Shown piece after piece: positions 40,777 to 51,176 of a stretch of DNA of 64,000 bases. Under the pieces are notes generated by a model, which saw only the letters and a program-made list of their open reading frames with translations, did not search any database and had not been told where the DNA came from. The stretch is from Flavobacterium sp. (lineage in GTDB: Bacteria > Bacteroidota > Bacteroidia > Flavobacteriales > Flavobacteriaceae): NCBI RefSeq assembly GCF_039595935.1, contig NZ_JBCNKR010000005.1, positions 186,001-250,000 on the forward strand, in the 5' to 3' direction. Made by a program: the position numbers and the translations under genes. How positions within the stretch are numbered: position 1 is the first letter of the stretch; each line of letters begins with the position of its first letter.

Positions 40777-42945
40777 TTATTTTTCCATACTAATATAAGC
40801 AGGATATGATTCTTTATTCGGTAAAGTAAATTCTTCATCAAACGGTTGTGTACCTTCACCATTATTGTATAATGCAACACGTTTTACACCAGTAGCCGTA
40901 CTTCCTCCTGTACTATTAATAACATTTTGAATATTCCCTGAACCGGCAAAACGAGTAATACACATTTTCTCCAATTTCACATTTGGGCTGTTTGGTATTT
41001 CAAAACCATTTTTCTTATTTACATTTCCGTCAGTTCCAGTAAAAACAGCATAAGACCCCAATCCAATTGTATGGTGCTCTTTTACAGTATTAGCTACTTT
41101 GAATGCTGCATAACCATCAACTTTTCCTCCCTGACTGCTCCAGCTAGCTTGATTTGGTGCATCATATGGCGGTTCGTTTTGAAAGAAATAAGTTCTGCCG
41201 CGTTCTCCAAGCCATACAACTTCATATTCCTGAAAATGTTCAACAAACAAACCATAAAGCGTAACATCATCGCCCGTAACAATAAGTCCGTTTTTACATC
41301 TGTCTCTTACCCAGCGTGCATCTCCGCCTTTCTGCGAACCATGGTCTGCACGCCACAACCAGAAGTGATCACCGACTACATTATTGCTATTAATTTGCAT
41401 AGCAGCTTGTATCTGTATATTTTTTGACTGTACTCCACCTACCCTGCAGGTAATATCTGTAAGCAGTATCGGATCTGTCGAATGATCAGCTTTTGCATCT
41501 TCGCCACCAATTCTAACCTGATAAGTAGTACTATTAAACGAATCCATAAGAAGTCCGGCAATAATAATTCCGTCTTTATCATCAGCATAAATACAACCCC
41601 AGGAATTTTTCTCTGTCGGCTCCAGCGTTACCGAAGCAATACCTGCACCAAGAAGAATAGCATCTTTTCGGTTTACTTGTATAGGTGCATTCAACGAATA
41701 ATGTCCCGGAGTAAAAAAAATATTTTTCCCCGCTTTTAATGCATTATTAATTTCAATATCCGTATCCCCTTCTTTTGTAACGTACCAATTGGAAAGCAAA
41801 TCCTGAACTTGTCCTTTCCCCATATCTGTTGAAGACCACGAAACTCCTAATCTATCTTTTTGCCATGCCGGAACAAAGACTTTATATTCTCCATCTTTAT
41901 CTATAAAAAGAAAAGGCTTTTCTCTAATAATAGGTGTTGCAGCAACCGGAGTATTAATTTCATCTGCTTGTGGAGGATTTACACAACCTTGCCAGATCAT
42001 ATTATAAGAACCTCCCATAGCTCCGGAACCTGAAGGGAAAACGGCATTTCGGGTATACCATTGCTGCTGTCCGCCCCAGTTTGGTCTTGATGATGTATAA
42101 TGAGCATCGGCAATAAAACCACCGCTTCCCCAAAAATTAGTATTTCCAATATCTGAAATGTATTTAGAAGTGCTTTCAATCAATATTCTTCTAGCGCTTG
42201 TAGATTGCGAAACCGTCCAGGCAAAATCTCTCATTACGGTTACATTTTCTACCGAACGCCAAAAAGTACAAGTAGCATTTGCACCGCCCGAAAGATGGGG
42301 TCTCGTAAATACCGATCCTAATTTAACATCAGCCGGTACTCTTCCTAATCCTCCTATATGAGAATAAAATCCCAATTCTATTGAGTTAGCTTCTGCTGAT
42401 GATGCAGAACCAGACCCTCCAGAATCGTAAGTCTGCTCTTTTATATTTGCTTTTAAATAATAAGCCTGACGCTTTGTAGTCCATTCTCCATTCGCTCCGC
42501 CTAAACCAATAGCACTAAATTGTGAATTAATATCATTACGGGCTGTTTCAGCTTTTTCATATTTTCTATCATAGAAATACATGTTATCGCCAAAAATCTG
42601 ATTTTCCAGTGAAATAATTATAGTTGTAGAATTACGGGTAATTTTATAATAGTTCTCGTATTTGTCCTTATTAGGGTTATTATCAGTAAATGTTAATTTA
42701 GAAGTAGATCCTATTGACACAAAATCAGATGCCAAACGACTGCCTCCTCTTGTAATGACATAATTTCCAGATGAGCCAAATTCCGGCCACGACAATGTTA
42801 TATTATTTTTTTTCTTGTTGTAAACAATCTTGCCTTCTATCTTATTCTCTTGTTGTGTTTCATAAGATGAACTGGTCGCTGCAAAACTGCATAAAATCAG
42901 CATAAACATGAATGCCGTAAATACTGAGGTAAACTTTTTAATCAT
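40777..42945 (-). CDS. Secreted beta-helix protein, GH55-like
   Basis: This 722-residue protein has a signal peptide (about 1-24), an early fibronectin-like beta region (about 35-105), and then a long Gly/Asn-rich part with the recurring pattern of a right-handed beta-helix (GKNIFFTPGHYSLNAPIQVNRKDAILLGAG, then VTGDDVTLYGLFVEHFQEYEVVWLGERG). The overall look is that of GH55 exo-beta-1,3-glucanase-like proteins, often labelled coagulation factor 5/8 or adenylyl-cyclase-like in bacteria. Catalytic residues are not assigned. It stands alone beside the island border. Confidence 0.75.
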   Translation of the reverse strand: MIKKFTSVFTAFMFMLILCSFAATSSSYETQQENKIEGKIVYNKKKNNITLSWPEFGSSGNYVITRGGSRLASDFVSIGSTSKLTFTDNNPNKDKYENYYKITRNSTTIIISLENQIFGDNMYFYDRKYEKAETARNDINSQFSAIGLGGANGEWTTKRQAYYLKANIKEQTYDSGGSGSASSAEANSIELGFYSHIGGLGRVPADVKLGSVFTRPHLSGGANATCTFWRSVENVTVMRDFAWTVSQSTSARRILIESTSKYISDIGNTNFWGSGGFIADAHYTSSRPNWGGQQQWYTRNAVFPSGSGAMGGSYNMIWQGCVNPPQADEINTPVAATPIIREKPFLFIDKDGEYKVFVPAWQKDRLGVSWSSTDMGKGQVQDLLSNWYVTKEGDTDIEINNALKAGKNIFFTPGHYSLNAPIQVNRKDAILLGAGIASVTLEPTEKNSWGCIYADDKDGIIIAGLLMDSFNSTTYQVRIGGEDAKADHSTDPILLTDITCRVGGVQSKNIQIQAAMQINSNNVVGDHFWLWRADHGSQKGGDARWVRDRCKNGLIVTGDDVTLYGLFVEHFQEYEVVWLGERGRTYFFQNEPPYDAPNQASWSSQGGKVDGYAAFKVANTVKEHHTIGLGSYAVFTGTDGNVNKKNGFEIPNSPNVKLEKMCITRFAGSGNIQNVINSTGGSTATGVKRVALYNNGEGTQPFDEEFTLPNKESYPAYISMEK

Positions 42946-43150
42946 AAAAATTGTTTTGGTTTAATAGTTTTTTTAGGGTTTCTAAAATAGTAATAATCCT
43001 CAACCTATATCTTCGTTTACGGTTCCGATTTTCTTATCAAAAACTATACAAAACCTATTAAATATACCTTTTTATAGCACAAATAAACCGTTTACAGTAT
43101 TCTTCATCTTTCCCTAATAGCTTTTTTTGCCCGCTAATAGAAATTCGAAT

Positions 43151-43552
43151 ATGAAAAAAATATTACTCTATATAGCTTTAGCGGTTTCCGGAACAGTTGC
43201 AGCGCAGGAAAGTTCAGTTGACACAGATTCTGAAGTTGAAAAGTGCGAGTATATTATGTACAAGAAAAATGCCCACGCTTCGTATTATCATGATAAATTC
43301 ACCGGAAGAAAAACAGCGAGCGGCAGGAGATTTAACAATAATGAACTAACAGCCGCTCATAAAAAATTTCCTTTTGGCACTAAACTAAGAGTTACAAACG
43401 AAATAAATAATAAATCTATAATTGTAGAGATAACCGACAGAGGCCCCTTTATTAAAGGTAGAGAAATAGATCTAAGCAAAAGAGCTTTTATGGATATTGC
43501 TTCAAATAAAAAAAGCGGTTTAGTATATGTAACTATAGAAATTTTAAAATAA
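43151..43552 (+). CDS. Septal ring lytic transglycosylase-like protein RlpA family
   Basis: A 133-residue secreted protein (signal peptide MKKILLYIALAVSGTVAAQ) with the double-psi beta-barrel of RlpA: HASYYHDKFTGRKTASGRRF, LTAAHKKFPFGTKLRVTN, VEITDRGPFIKGREIDLSKRAF. I use the ATG at 43151, which gives a clean signal peptide; the upstream ATG adds eight residues. RlpA-like proteins act on cell-wall glycan or bind it. No SPOR domain is present. Confidence 0.92.
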   Translation: MKKILLYIALAVSGTVAAQESSVDTDSEVEKCEYIMYKKNAHASYYHDKFTGRKTASGRRFNNNELTAAHKKFPFGTKLRVTNEINNKSIIVEITDRGPFIKGREIDLSKRAFMDIASNKKSGLVYVTIEILK

Positions 43553-43824
43553 AAATATCTTCCCTTTTTCAGCTTAAATATTTTACAAAAGAAATCGACA
43601 ATGAGGTTATTTTTTTAGTGTAAATTTTAAATTTATTCGCTTTTACTGAAAAACCAACAGCGAAATTCATCAAAATTTAGCCGGCAGTTTTATTCATAAC
43701 TAAAATTATTTTGAGCCGAAGACCCATAAAACAACGATTAAGCAAACTTTCTTAAATGTTAACAAAATAGATTTTCAAAAACCATAAATAATTGTATTTT
43801 TACGGTTCAAAATTCAGAAAATAA

Positions 43825-44591
43825 ATGGGCAAAATCATTGCTATTGCTAATCAAAAAGGAGGCGTTGGAAAGACTACTACATCAGTAAATCTTGCAGCCG
43901 CATTAGGTGTTTTAGAAAAAAAGTATTATTAATTGATGCTGATCCTCAAGCCAATGCTACATCTGGCCTTGGGATTGATGTAGAAACAGTTGAAACTGGA
44001 ACTTATCAAATCCTCGAGCATACTGTAACACCAAAGGAAGCCATTTTACAATGTACAGCTCCAAACGTAGATGTGATACCTGCTCACATTGACCTTGTTG
44101 CTATCGAAATTGAATTGGTTGACAAAGAAAACCGTGAGTACATGCTTAAAAAAGCATTGGAAGAGGCAAAACAAGAATATGACTTTATCATTATCGACTG
44201 TGCGCCATCTTTGGGCTTATTAACACTGAACGCTTTAACAGCTTCAGACTCAGTAGTTATCCCTATTCAATGTGAATATTTTGCACTTGAAGGATTAGGA
44301 AAATTATTGAATACCATTAAAAGTATTCAAAAAATTCACAACCCTGATCTTGATATCGAAGGATTATTACTTACAATGTATGATTCAAGATTACGTTTAT
44401 CTAATCAGGTGGTTGAAGAGGTTCAAAAACACTTTAACGATATGGTTTTTGAAACTGTAATTCAGCGAAATGTAAAATTAAGTGAGGCACCAAGTTTTGG
44501 AGAAAGCATTATTAATTATGATGCTACCAGCAAAGGTGCAGTTAATTACATTCATTTAGCTCAAGAAATTATAAAGAAAAACAGTAAATAG
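43825..44591 (+). CDS. parA: Chromosome partitioning ATPase ParA/Soj (frameshift in an A-run)
   Basis: The reading frame [33 protein letters not shown] contains the deviant Walker A (KGGVGKTT). At the A7 run (about 43915-43922) one base is missing; with eight A the frame continues [18 protein letters not shown] through to the normal end at 44591, giving 255 residues. Downstream motifs [13 protein letters not shown] and [11 protein letters not shown] are intact. ParA is a core gene paired with parB 5 bp downstream, so a consensus deletion error is likelier than a real mutation. Confidence 0.93.
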
Positions 44592-44596
44592 TTTTT

Positions 44597-45499
44597 ATGA
44601 CAAAAGCAATTAAAAAACAAGCCTTAGGTAGAGGATTATCAGCATTATTAAAAGATCCGGAAAACGACATTACATCAGTAGAAGACAAAAATGCTGATAA
44701 GGTTGTTGGAAATATTATTGAGCTTGAAATAAGTGCTATCGAAATAAATCCGTTTCAGCCTAGAAGCAATTTTAATGAAGAATCATTACGTGAGTTAGCC
44801 ACTTCTATTAAAGAACTTGGTGTAATTCAACCTATTACTGTTCGAAAATTAGATTTTAACAAATACCAGTTAATTTCCGGAGAGCGTCGTTTACGTGCTT
44901 CAACTTTAGTTGGTTTAACTCATGTTCCTGCTTACATTCGTATTGCAAACGATAATGAGTCTCTTGTTATGGCATTGGTTGAAAATATTCAGCGTCATGA
45001 CTTAGACCCTATCGAGATTGCTCTTTCGTATCAGCGTTTAATTGACGAAATTCAATTAACACAAGAACAAATGAGCGAACGTGTTGGAAAAAAACGCTCA
45101 ACGATCTCTAACTATTTACGTCTTTTAAAACTAGATCCGATTATCCAGACAGGTATTCGCGATGGTTTTATCAGTATGGGTCACGGTCGTGCCATAATCA
45201 ATATTGAAGATTTAGATGTTCAGACAGATATTTACCAAAAAATTGTAAGTCAGAACCTGTCTGTTCGTGAAACTGAAGCTTTAGTTAAAAATTATCACGA
45301 AGGTGTTCAGCCAAAAGCAGAAGGAAAACCAAAAACAGATTCTGCATTTGTTGTAAGAGAAACACAAAAAAATACTTTCAACGATTATTTTGGTTCGAAA
45401 GTTGATATTAAAGTTGCTGGAAACGGAAAAGGAAAAATCACAATTCCATTTAATTCTGAAGCCGACTTTAACCGAATAATAAAATTAATAAACGGATAG
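44597..45499 (+). CDS. parB: Chromosome partitioning protein ParB
   Basis: A 300-residue protein with ParB N-terminal CTPase/DNA-clamp motifs (INPFQPRSNFNEESLRELATSI, ISGERRLRASTLVG, ALVENIQRHDLDPIE) and the central HTH (TQEQMSERVGKKRSTISNYLRLL). It binds parS and loads partition complexes with ParA. No parS-like site was searched for beyond the gene itself. The stop codon overlaps the next start (TAGTG). Confidence 0.97.
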   Translation: MTKAIKKQALGRGLSALLKDPENDITSVEDKNADKVVGNIIELEISAIEINPFQPRSNFNEESLRELATSIKELGVIQPITVRKLDFNKYQLISGERRLRASTLVGLTHVPAYIRIANDNESLVMALVENIQRHDLDPIEIALSYQRLIDEIQLTQEQMSERVGKKRSTISNYLRLLKLDPIIQTGIRDGFISMGHGRAIINIEDLDVQTDIYQKIVSQNLSVRETEALVKNYHEGVQPKAEGKPKTDSAFVVRETQKNTFNDYFGSKVDIKVAGNGKGKITIPFNSEADFNRIIKLING

Positions 45500-46059
45500 T
45501 GAATAAAATTGTCCCCATAGGCATATTGTTCTTTTTCATAGGAACCGTATCTCTTTTTGCCCAGGTAAAAAAAGACACGGTTTTGGTCGTTAAAGACACT
45601 GCTGCATTAGTAGAAATTGACCCGCTTAGACCAGCAAAAGCAGCTTTTTATTCCGCTATTTTACCAGGTTTAGGTCAGGCATACAACAAAAGATACTGGA
45701 AAATTCCACTTGTTTACGGAGCCATCGGAACAAGTTTGTACTTTTACATTGACAACAGCAAAAAATACCATGAATATCGTGACGCCTACAAACGAAGATT
45801 AGAAGGTTATAACGATGACAAATTCAACTATCTGGATGAAAGCCGACTTATTGCCGGTCAAAAATTCTACCAGAGAAACAGGGATTTATCTGCCTTATTT
45901 GTTGTTGGTTTTTATGTTTTAAACATTATTGACGCCAATGTTGATGCGGCTTTACTTCAATTTAACGTAAACGAAAGATTATCACTTCGACCAGAAATTT
46001 ATCCAGCCGATGTAACATTTAAACCAAACGTTGGACTAACTTTTAACTATCATTTTTAA
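45499..46059 (+). CDS. DUF5683 domain membrane protein
   Basis: This 186-residue protein has a signal or anchor segment (IVPIGILFFFIGTVSLFAQ) and the DUF5683 core (RPAKAAFYSAILPGLGQAYNKRYWKIPLVYGAIG, about 48-81). It starts with GTG overlapping the parB stop codon. The family is common right after parB in Flavobacteriia. Function unknown. Confidence 0.9.
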   Translation: MNKIVPIGILFFFIGTVSLFAQVKKDTVLVVKDTAALVEIDPLRPAKAAFYSAILPGLGQAYNKRYWKIPLVYGAIGTSLYFYIDNSKKYHEYRDAYKRRLEGYNDDKFNYLDESRLIAGQKFYQRNRDLSALFVVGFYVLNIIDANVDAALLQFNVNERLSLRPEIYPADVTFKPNVGLTFNYHF

Positions 46060-46101
46060 ATAGTTTCTTCTATTTAAAAAAATTTACAAAATACATACAA
46101 A

Positions 46102-46803
46102 ATGAAAATTGCGCTTTTAGGATACGGAAAAATGGGCAAAGTAATCGAAAGAATTGCTTTAGAAAGAGGTCATGAAATTGTTTTAAAAAAGGATGAATTT
46201 AATACCTACGACGGACTTTCGACTGCCGATGTTGCCATAGATTTCAGTGTTCCGTCTGCAGCAGTAAGCAATATATCTGCCTCTTTTAATGCCAATGTTC
46301 CTGTAGTTTCAGGAACAACAGGATGGTTAGAACATTATGATGAAATGATTGCGCTTTGCAATGAAAAAAAGGGAGGTTTTATTTCGAGCTCTAATTTTAG
46401 TTTAGGTGTAAATATTTTCTTTGGACTAAACGAATATTTAGCCAAAATCATGAACCAATTTGACTCTTATAAAGTTTCGATGGAAGAAATTCATCATATT
46501 CATAAACTTGATGCACCTAGCGGTACTGCCATTTCTCTGGCACAAGGAGTTATAGAAAACAGCAACTATAACGAATGGACTTTAGAGGAAGCAAAAAACA
46601 ATCAAATCCATATTGAAGCGAAACGTATTGGAGAAGTTCCGGGTACACATACCGTAAATTACGATTCTCCAATTGACAGCATCGAAATTAAACACACAGC
46701 TCACAATCGCGAAGGATTTGCCCTTGGTGCTGTTATAGCAGCTGAGTGGCTTGCCGGAAAGCAAGGAATTTTCACCATGAAAGATGTATTAAACTTACAA
46801 TAA
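46102..46803 (+). CDS. dapB: 4-hydroxy-tetrahydrodipicolinate reductase
   Basis: A 233-residue protein with the nucleotide motif LGYGKMGK at the start, VVSGTTGW, and the catalytic EIHHIHKLDAPSGTA (about residues 131-146). It reduces HTPA in lysine and diaminopimelate synthesis. It is shorter than the E. coli enzyme but normal for Bacteroidota. Confidence 0.96.
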   Translation: MKIALLGYGKMGKVIERIALERGHEIVLKKDEFNTYDGLSTADVAIDFSVPSAAVSNISASFNANVPVVSGTTGWLEHYDEMIALCNEKKGGFISSSNFSLGVNIFFGLNEYLAKIMNQFDSYKVSMEEIHHIHKLDAPSGTAISLAQGVIENSNYNEWTLEEAKNNQIHIEAKRIGEVPGTHTVNYDSPIDSIEIKHTAHNREGFALGAVIAAEWLAGKQGIFTMKDVLNLQ

Positions 46804-46864
46804 AACTGAATAAGGTTTTGAATTAAACATTCAATTCTGAATTTAAAACTTAAAATACAATATT

Positions 46865-48418
46865 ATGACACTTTACTCTTGGTTCGTATTTTTCTTAGCG
46901 GTACAAATAATTCATTTCGTTGGTACATGGAGAATGTATCAGGCAGCTGGAAGAAAAGCTTGGGAAGCCGCTATTCCTGTGTACAACTCAATTGTTTTAA
47001 TGAAAATTATCAGCCGCCCAACCTGGTGGACACTGTTGCTTTTTATTCCAATTATCAACCTGATTATGTTTCCGGTTGTTTGGGTTGAAACACTTCGAAC
47101 ATTTGGTAAAAAATCAACTTTAGATACTCTTTTAGGAATTTTCACTCTTGGTTTTTACATCTATTATGTGAATTATACTCAAACACTTGTTCACAATGCC
47201 GATAGAAAATTAACTCCTGAAAACAAAACAGCCGATACTGTAAGCTCATTACTTTTTGCTATTATCGTAGCAACTTTAGTACACACTTATGTAATTCAGC
47301 CTTATACAATTCCAACTTCTTCGTTAGAAAAATCTTTATTAATTGGAGATTTTTTGTTTGTAAGCAAAGTAAATTATGGTCCTAGAGTTCCTATGACAAC
47401 TGTTGCATTGCCGATGGTTCATGACTCTATTCCATTAACAAAAAGAAAATCATATTTAAGCTGGCCGCAATTGCCTTATTTTAGACTTCCGGCTTTTGAA
47501 CAAATAAAGCGAAATGATATTGTTGTATTTAACTGGCCAGTTGACACCGTACATTATTTCTACGAACCAAAAGGAAGACCTGGTGTTATAAAACCAATTG
47601 ATAAGAAATCTAACTACGTAAAAAGATGTGTTGGTATTCCTGGAGATAGTTTATCGATCGTAGACGGCTTTGTATTCATTAACGGCAAAAAATTAATTTT
47701 ACCAGAAAGAGCTAAACCTCAATATTCTTATTCAGTAGCTTTAGACGGAAAAACTTCAATTGATTTTGAATCTTTGTTTAAAGAATTGGATATTACAGAT
47801 CCTGCAGGTTTTAGAACTGAAAAAAGAGACACTCTTTACTTTAGAGCTTTAACAGAAGCCGGAGCTGAACGCCTTAAAAATACTCCTGGTGTTACTGCTG
47901 TAAAAAGAGAAATTGATCACGGAAATGACAACGCTATTTTTCCACATATCAACAAATGGAATCAGGATAATTTTGGTCCAATTTATATCCCACAAGCTGG
48001 TAAAACTGTTGCGCTGACAAATACATCTTTACCTTTCTACAAAGAAATCATTACCAATTACGAAGGCAATACTTTAGAATTACAAGGTTCTAAATTTATC
48101 ATAAACGGTAAAGAAACTAACACTTATACCTTTAAACAAAACTACTATTGGATGATGGGAGACAACCGTCATAACTCAGAAGATAGCCGTTACTGGGGTT
48201 ACGTACCAGAGAACCATATCGTAGGTAAACCTGTTTTCATCTGGATGAGCTGGGACACAAACGGAAAAGGTATCAATAAAATTCGCTGGAGCAGAGTTTT
48301 CACAACTGTTGACGGCGAAGGACAGCCTCACTCTTATTTCAAATATTTCTTAATTGTTCTTGCTCTTTATTTCGTTGGAGAATTTTTCTGGAGAAAAAGA
48401 AAACAGAACAAAGCTTAA
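46865..48418 (+). CDS. lepB: Signal peptidase I (long form)
   Basis: The 517-residue protein has several N-terminal membrane segments, then the Ser region (QPYTIPTSSLEKSLLIGDFLFVSK) and Lys region (YVKRCVGIPGDSL), and later MMGDNRHNSEDSRYWG. The spacing between the last two is stretched by about 150 residues compared with E. coli LepB, as is usual in Bacteroidota. It cleaves signal peptides at the inner membrane. Confidence 0.96.
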   Translation: MTLYSWFVFFLAVQIIHFVGTWRMYQAAGRKAWEAAIPVYNSIVLMKIISRPTWWTLLLFIPIINLIMFPVVWVETLRTFGKKSTLDTLLGIFTLGFYIYYVNYTQTLVHNADRKLTPENKTADTVSSLLFAIIVATLVHTYVIQPYTIPTSSLEKSLLIGDFLFVSKVNYGPRVPMTTVALPMVHDSIPLTKRKSYLSWPQLPYFRLPAFEQIKRNDIVVFNWPVDTVHYFYEPKGRPGVIKPIDKKSNYVKRCVGIPGDSLSIVDGFVFINGKKLILPERAKPQYSYSVALDGKTSIDFESLFKELDITDPAGFRTEKRDTLYFRALTEAGAERLKNTPGVTAVKREIDHGNDNAIFPHINKWNQDNFGPIYIPQAGKTVALTNTSLPFYKEIITNYEGNTLELQGSKFIINGKETNTYTFKQNYYWMMGDNRHNSEDSRYWGYVPENHIVGKPVFIWMSWDTNGKGINKIRWSRVFTTVDGEGQPHSYFKYFLIVLALYFVGEFFWRKRKQNKA

Positions 48419-48437
48419 AACGTTTATTCGTTAAACT

Positions 48438-48485
48438 GGTAAATCGTTTAATTGTTTCTCAAAAAGAACGATTAAACGATTTACC
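48438..48485. repeat. Intergenic 15-bp inverted repeat
   Basis: GGTAAATCGTTTAAT (48438-48452) is exactly inverted at 48471-48485 between lepB and the WbqC-like gene. It has no clear T-run. Confidence 0.55.
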
Positions 48486-48506
48486 GATTAAACAAAACAT
48501 ATAATC

Positions 48507-49121
48507 ATGAATTCCTTATTACTTCCTACTTATTTTCCGTCAATCAGCCACTTTGCAGTTATGGCTCAATCTGAAAATATCACTTTTGAGATGGAAGATA
48601 ATTTCCAAAAACAGACTAACAGAAACAGAACGTATATCTATAGTCCAAACGGAATTCAGTTATTAAATATCCCTGTCAAGCATTCTAAAGCTGCCCATCA
48701 AAAGACAAAAGATATTTTGATCGAAAATGAATTTGACTGGCAGAAACAGCATTTTAAATCATTAGAAGCTGCTTATAGAAGCTCTCCTTTCTTTGAGTAT
48801 TTTGAAGACGATATTGTACCTATTTTCGAAAAGAAACATACTTTTTTGATGGATCTTAATTTTGAAGTTTTAGACATTGTAACAAAATGTCTGAGAATGA
48901 AATTAGAATTTGGAAAAACAACTGAGTATTTTCATGAAGTAGAAAACATTTCTGATTTCAGACATTTGGCAAACGGCAAAAAAGACCAAAATTCATTCGA
49001 AAAATACACTCAGGTTTTTGACGATAAGCATGGTTTTATAAACAACTTAAGTGTTTTGGATTTACTTTTTAATGAAGGAAAATTTGCAATGGATTATTTA
49101 AAATCTCAGAAAATAATTTAA
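48507..49121 (+). CDS. WbqC-like family protein
   Basis: The 204-residue protein begins LLLPTYFPSISHFAVMAQSENITFEMEDNFQKQTNRNRTYIYSPNG, which matches the WbqC family; later NEFDWQKQHFKSLEAAYRSSPFFEYF and FEKHTFLMDLN also fit. The family is thought to be involved in lipopolysaccharide or amino-sugar related steps, but the activity is not established. It follows lepB by 88 bp. Confidence 0.88.
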   Translation: MNSLLLPTYFPSISHFAVMAQSENITFEMEDNFQKQTNRNRTYIYSPNGIQLLNIPVKHSKAAHQKTKDILIENEFDWQKQHFKSLEAAYRSSPFFEYFEDDIVPIFEKKHTFLMDLNFEVLDIVTKCLRMKLEFGKTTEYFHEVENISDFRHLANGKKDQNSFEKYTQVFDDKHGFINNLSVLDLLFNEGKFAMDYLKSQKII

Positions 49122-49198
49122 GTTGGGAATTATAAGTTATGAGATCTCAATTAACATTTAACGTCCAACTTATAACTCATAACTCAAAACTTTCCCCA

Positions 49199-50251
49199 CT
49201 AAAACTGATCAATAGAAAGCCTGGTCATTATTGGGTAATGATCTGAGTTTTCAAAATCAGAAAAACTTTCAAACTGCTTTACTTTCATTTTTGTATCAGT
49301 AAAAATGTAATCGATTCGGGCCGGATAATATTTAAACTTATACGTTGCTCCAAATCCTTCTCCTGCTTCTTCAAAAGCATCTTTAAGTTTTCCTTTTATA
49401 TTTCTGTAAACGTATGAAAACGGACTGTTATTCATATCCCCGCAAATAATGATTGGGTATTTACACTTTTTGATATGCTCTTTAAATATCTCTGCCTGTT
49501 CTTGCTGCTGCGTAAATCCTTTACTGATTCTGGCATAAATACGCTGTGATTTTTTTTGGTTTACATTATCAATATCATCAGAAATCTCGCTTACATCCGG
49601 AGATATTTTAATAGACTGCAAGTGCATATTATAAACACGAATAATATCTTTACCTCGTTTGATATCAGCATAAACCACATTGTTATCTGATTTCGGGAAA
49701 ATGATATTTCCTTCGTCTATAATTGGAAATTTTGAAAAAATGGCCTGACCGGTTTTCACTTTTTTTCCATCAATAAAAATATAACGGTGCGGATAAACTT
49801 TCAAGTCAAGATGTGCTGAATTTGAATATTCCTGAATACATAAAATATCCGGGTCTTTATCATCAATAAATGTTTTGATATTTTCCGGGATATCATCACG
49901 GTCCAGCCACTTAAAAACATTGAAAAGACGAACATTATAGCTCATTACAGAAAAATCTCTTTCATCTTTGATATAATCTTTTGCAGAGAATTTGTAGAAT
50001 TTGCTGATGAAAGTAATTCCGGTTAACAAAACCAAACCAGACAAAATAAGGCGTTTTTTAAACTGTATTGCCCAATAAATAAAGAACAACCCATTTGCAA
50101 CAAAAAAAGCCGGCATAAACAGCGTAAGCACCGATAAAAGCGGAAAACTTTTAGGTGCTAAAAAAGGTAAAATATAGACACTAAATGTAAGCACAGTCAG
50201 CACTATATTCAAAAAGAACATTATTTTATTAAACCACGAAAGGTTTTTCAT
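49199..50251 (-). CDS. Endonuclease/exonuclease/phosphatase family membrane protein
   Basis: This 350-residue protein has three membrane segments in the first 85 residues, then an EEP domain with SVMSYNVRLFNVF, DILCIQEYS, NMHLQS, IICGDMNNSPFS and DYIFTD...SDHYPI. This is the metal-dependent phosphodiesterase fold. Proteins with this layout are found in many Flavobacteriia, usually next to rhomboid genes as here. Substrate unknown. Confidence 0.9.
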   Translation of the reverse strand: MKNLSWFNKIMFFLNIVLTVLTFSVYILPFLAPKSFPLLSVLTLFMPAFFVANGLFFIYWAIQFKKRLILSGLVLLTGITFISKFYKFSAKDYIKDERDFSVMSYNVRLFNVFKWLDRDDIPENIKTFIDDKDPDILCIQEYSNSAHLDLKVYPHRYIFIDGKKVKTGQAIFSKFPIIDEGNIIFPKSDNNVVYADIKRGKDIIRVYNMHLQSIKISPDVSEISDDIDNVNQKKSQRIYARISKGFTQQQEQAEIFKEHIKKCKYPIIICGDMNNSPFSYVYRNIKGKLKDAFEEAGEGFGATYKFKYYPARIDYIFTDTKMKVKQFESFSDFENSDHYPIMTRLSIDQF

Positions 50252-50267
50252 ATTTTTTGGCTAAGGA

Positions 50268-51131
50268 TTATTTTCCAGCTTTAAATAAAAACTCTTTTTC
50301 TTCTTTTGTCAGACAGTCATAACCAGACTGGCTGATTTTGTCTAAAATTTCATCAATCTGTTGCTGCGTTTTATCTTTCGTAACAATCTTAGATGTTGTT
50401 TTTTCAGTAGGTTTTTTATAATTCTTATGAACGGTTTTAAATGGGGTCGTTGGAGATTTTCTGAAAAGATTCGCAAAGAAATCTAATATTCGGGTAACAA
50501 TACGGCTTAAATCAGTTCCGTTTTGAAGTAATTTTATGTAGGCAAATCCAAAAAATGCTCCTGCTAAATGCGAAATATGGCCACCCATATTTTCCAAACG
50601 AAACTGCATTAAATCTAAAACTAAGATTACACCTGTAATATGCCAAAGTTTAACGTTTCCAAAAAGAAATAAACGAACATTCATTAAAGGCTGATATGTG
50701 GTAGCTCCTACTAAAATCGCCATTATAGCGGCCGATGCCCCAACCATTGAAGCTGAAGTTCCTAAAACATAAAAACTTAGAGCAAAGACAATTCCTGAAA
50801 AAATCGCACCTAAAATATATAATCCTAAATATTGTTTTTGCGTAAAAAAGGTCAAAAATAAATTGCTTGCAAAGTTCAAAACCATCATATTGAACAACAA
50901 ATGCAAAAATCCGAAATGAAAAAATGCATACGTTAAAAATGTCCAGGGTTTAAACATAAAAACCTGAGGGTCCGAAGACAATGCCAGCCAGTTTGGATAA
51001 TCAAAACCTCCTCCAGAATAATTATAGAAAAAAATCAGCGAAATAAGAAAACAAGCAACGTTCCAATAAATAACCTGCATTGCAATGCCACCCAATTTAT
51101 ATTGAAGTTTTAAATCGTCAAGAATATTCAT
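50268..51131 (-). CDS. Rhomboid family intramembrane serine protease
   Basis: A 287-residue protein with about six membrane segments, HLLFNMMVLNFAS (residues near 77-89), GASAAIMAILVG (catalytic Ser; 128-139 region) and HISHLAGAFFGFAY (catalytic His). A basic C-terminal tail of about 70 residues follows. It cleaves substrates within the membrane. It lies between another rhomboid gene and the EEP gene. Confidence 0.94.
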   Translation of the reverse strand: MNILDDLKLQYKLGGIAMQVIYWNVACFLISLIFFYNYSGGGFDYPNWLALSSDPQVFMFKPWTFLTYAFFHFGFLHLLFNMMVLNFASNLFLTFFTQKQYLGLYILGAIFSGIVFALSFYVLGTSASMVGASAAIMAILVGATTYQPLMNVRLFLFGNVKLWHITGVILVLDLMQFRLENMGGHISHLAGAFFGFAYIKLLQNGTDLSRIVTRILDFFANLFRKSPTTPFKTVHKNYKKPTEKTTSKIVTKDKTQQQIDEILDKISQSGYDCLTKEEKEFLFKAGK

Positions 51132-51176
51132 AAAGTCTTCTTTTGGTTTTTAAATTTAATTAATTAAAGTTAAAAA

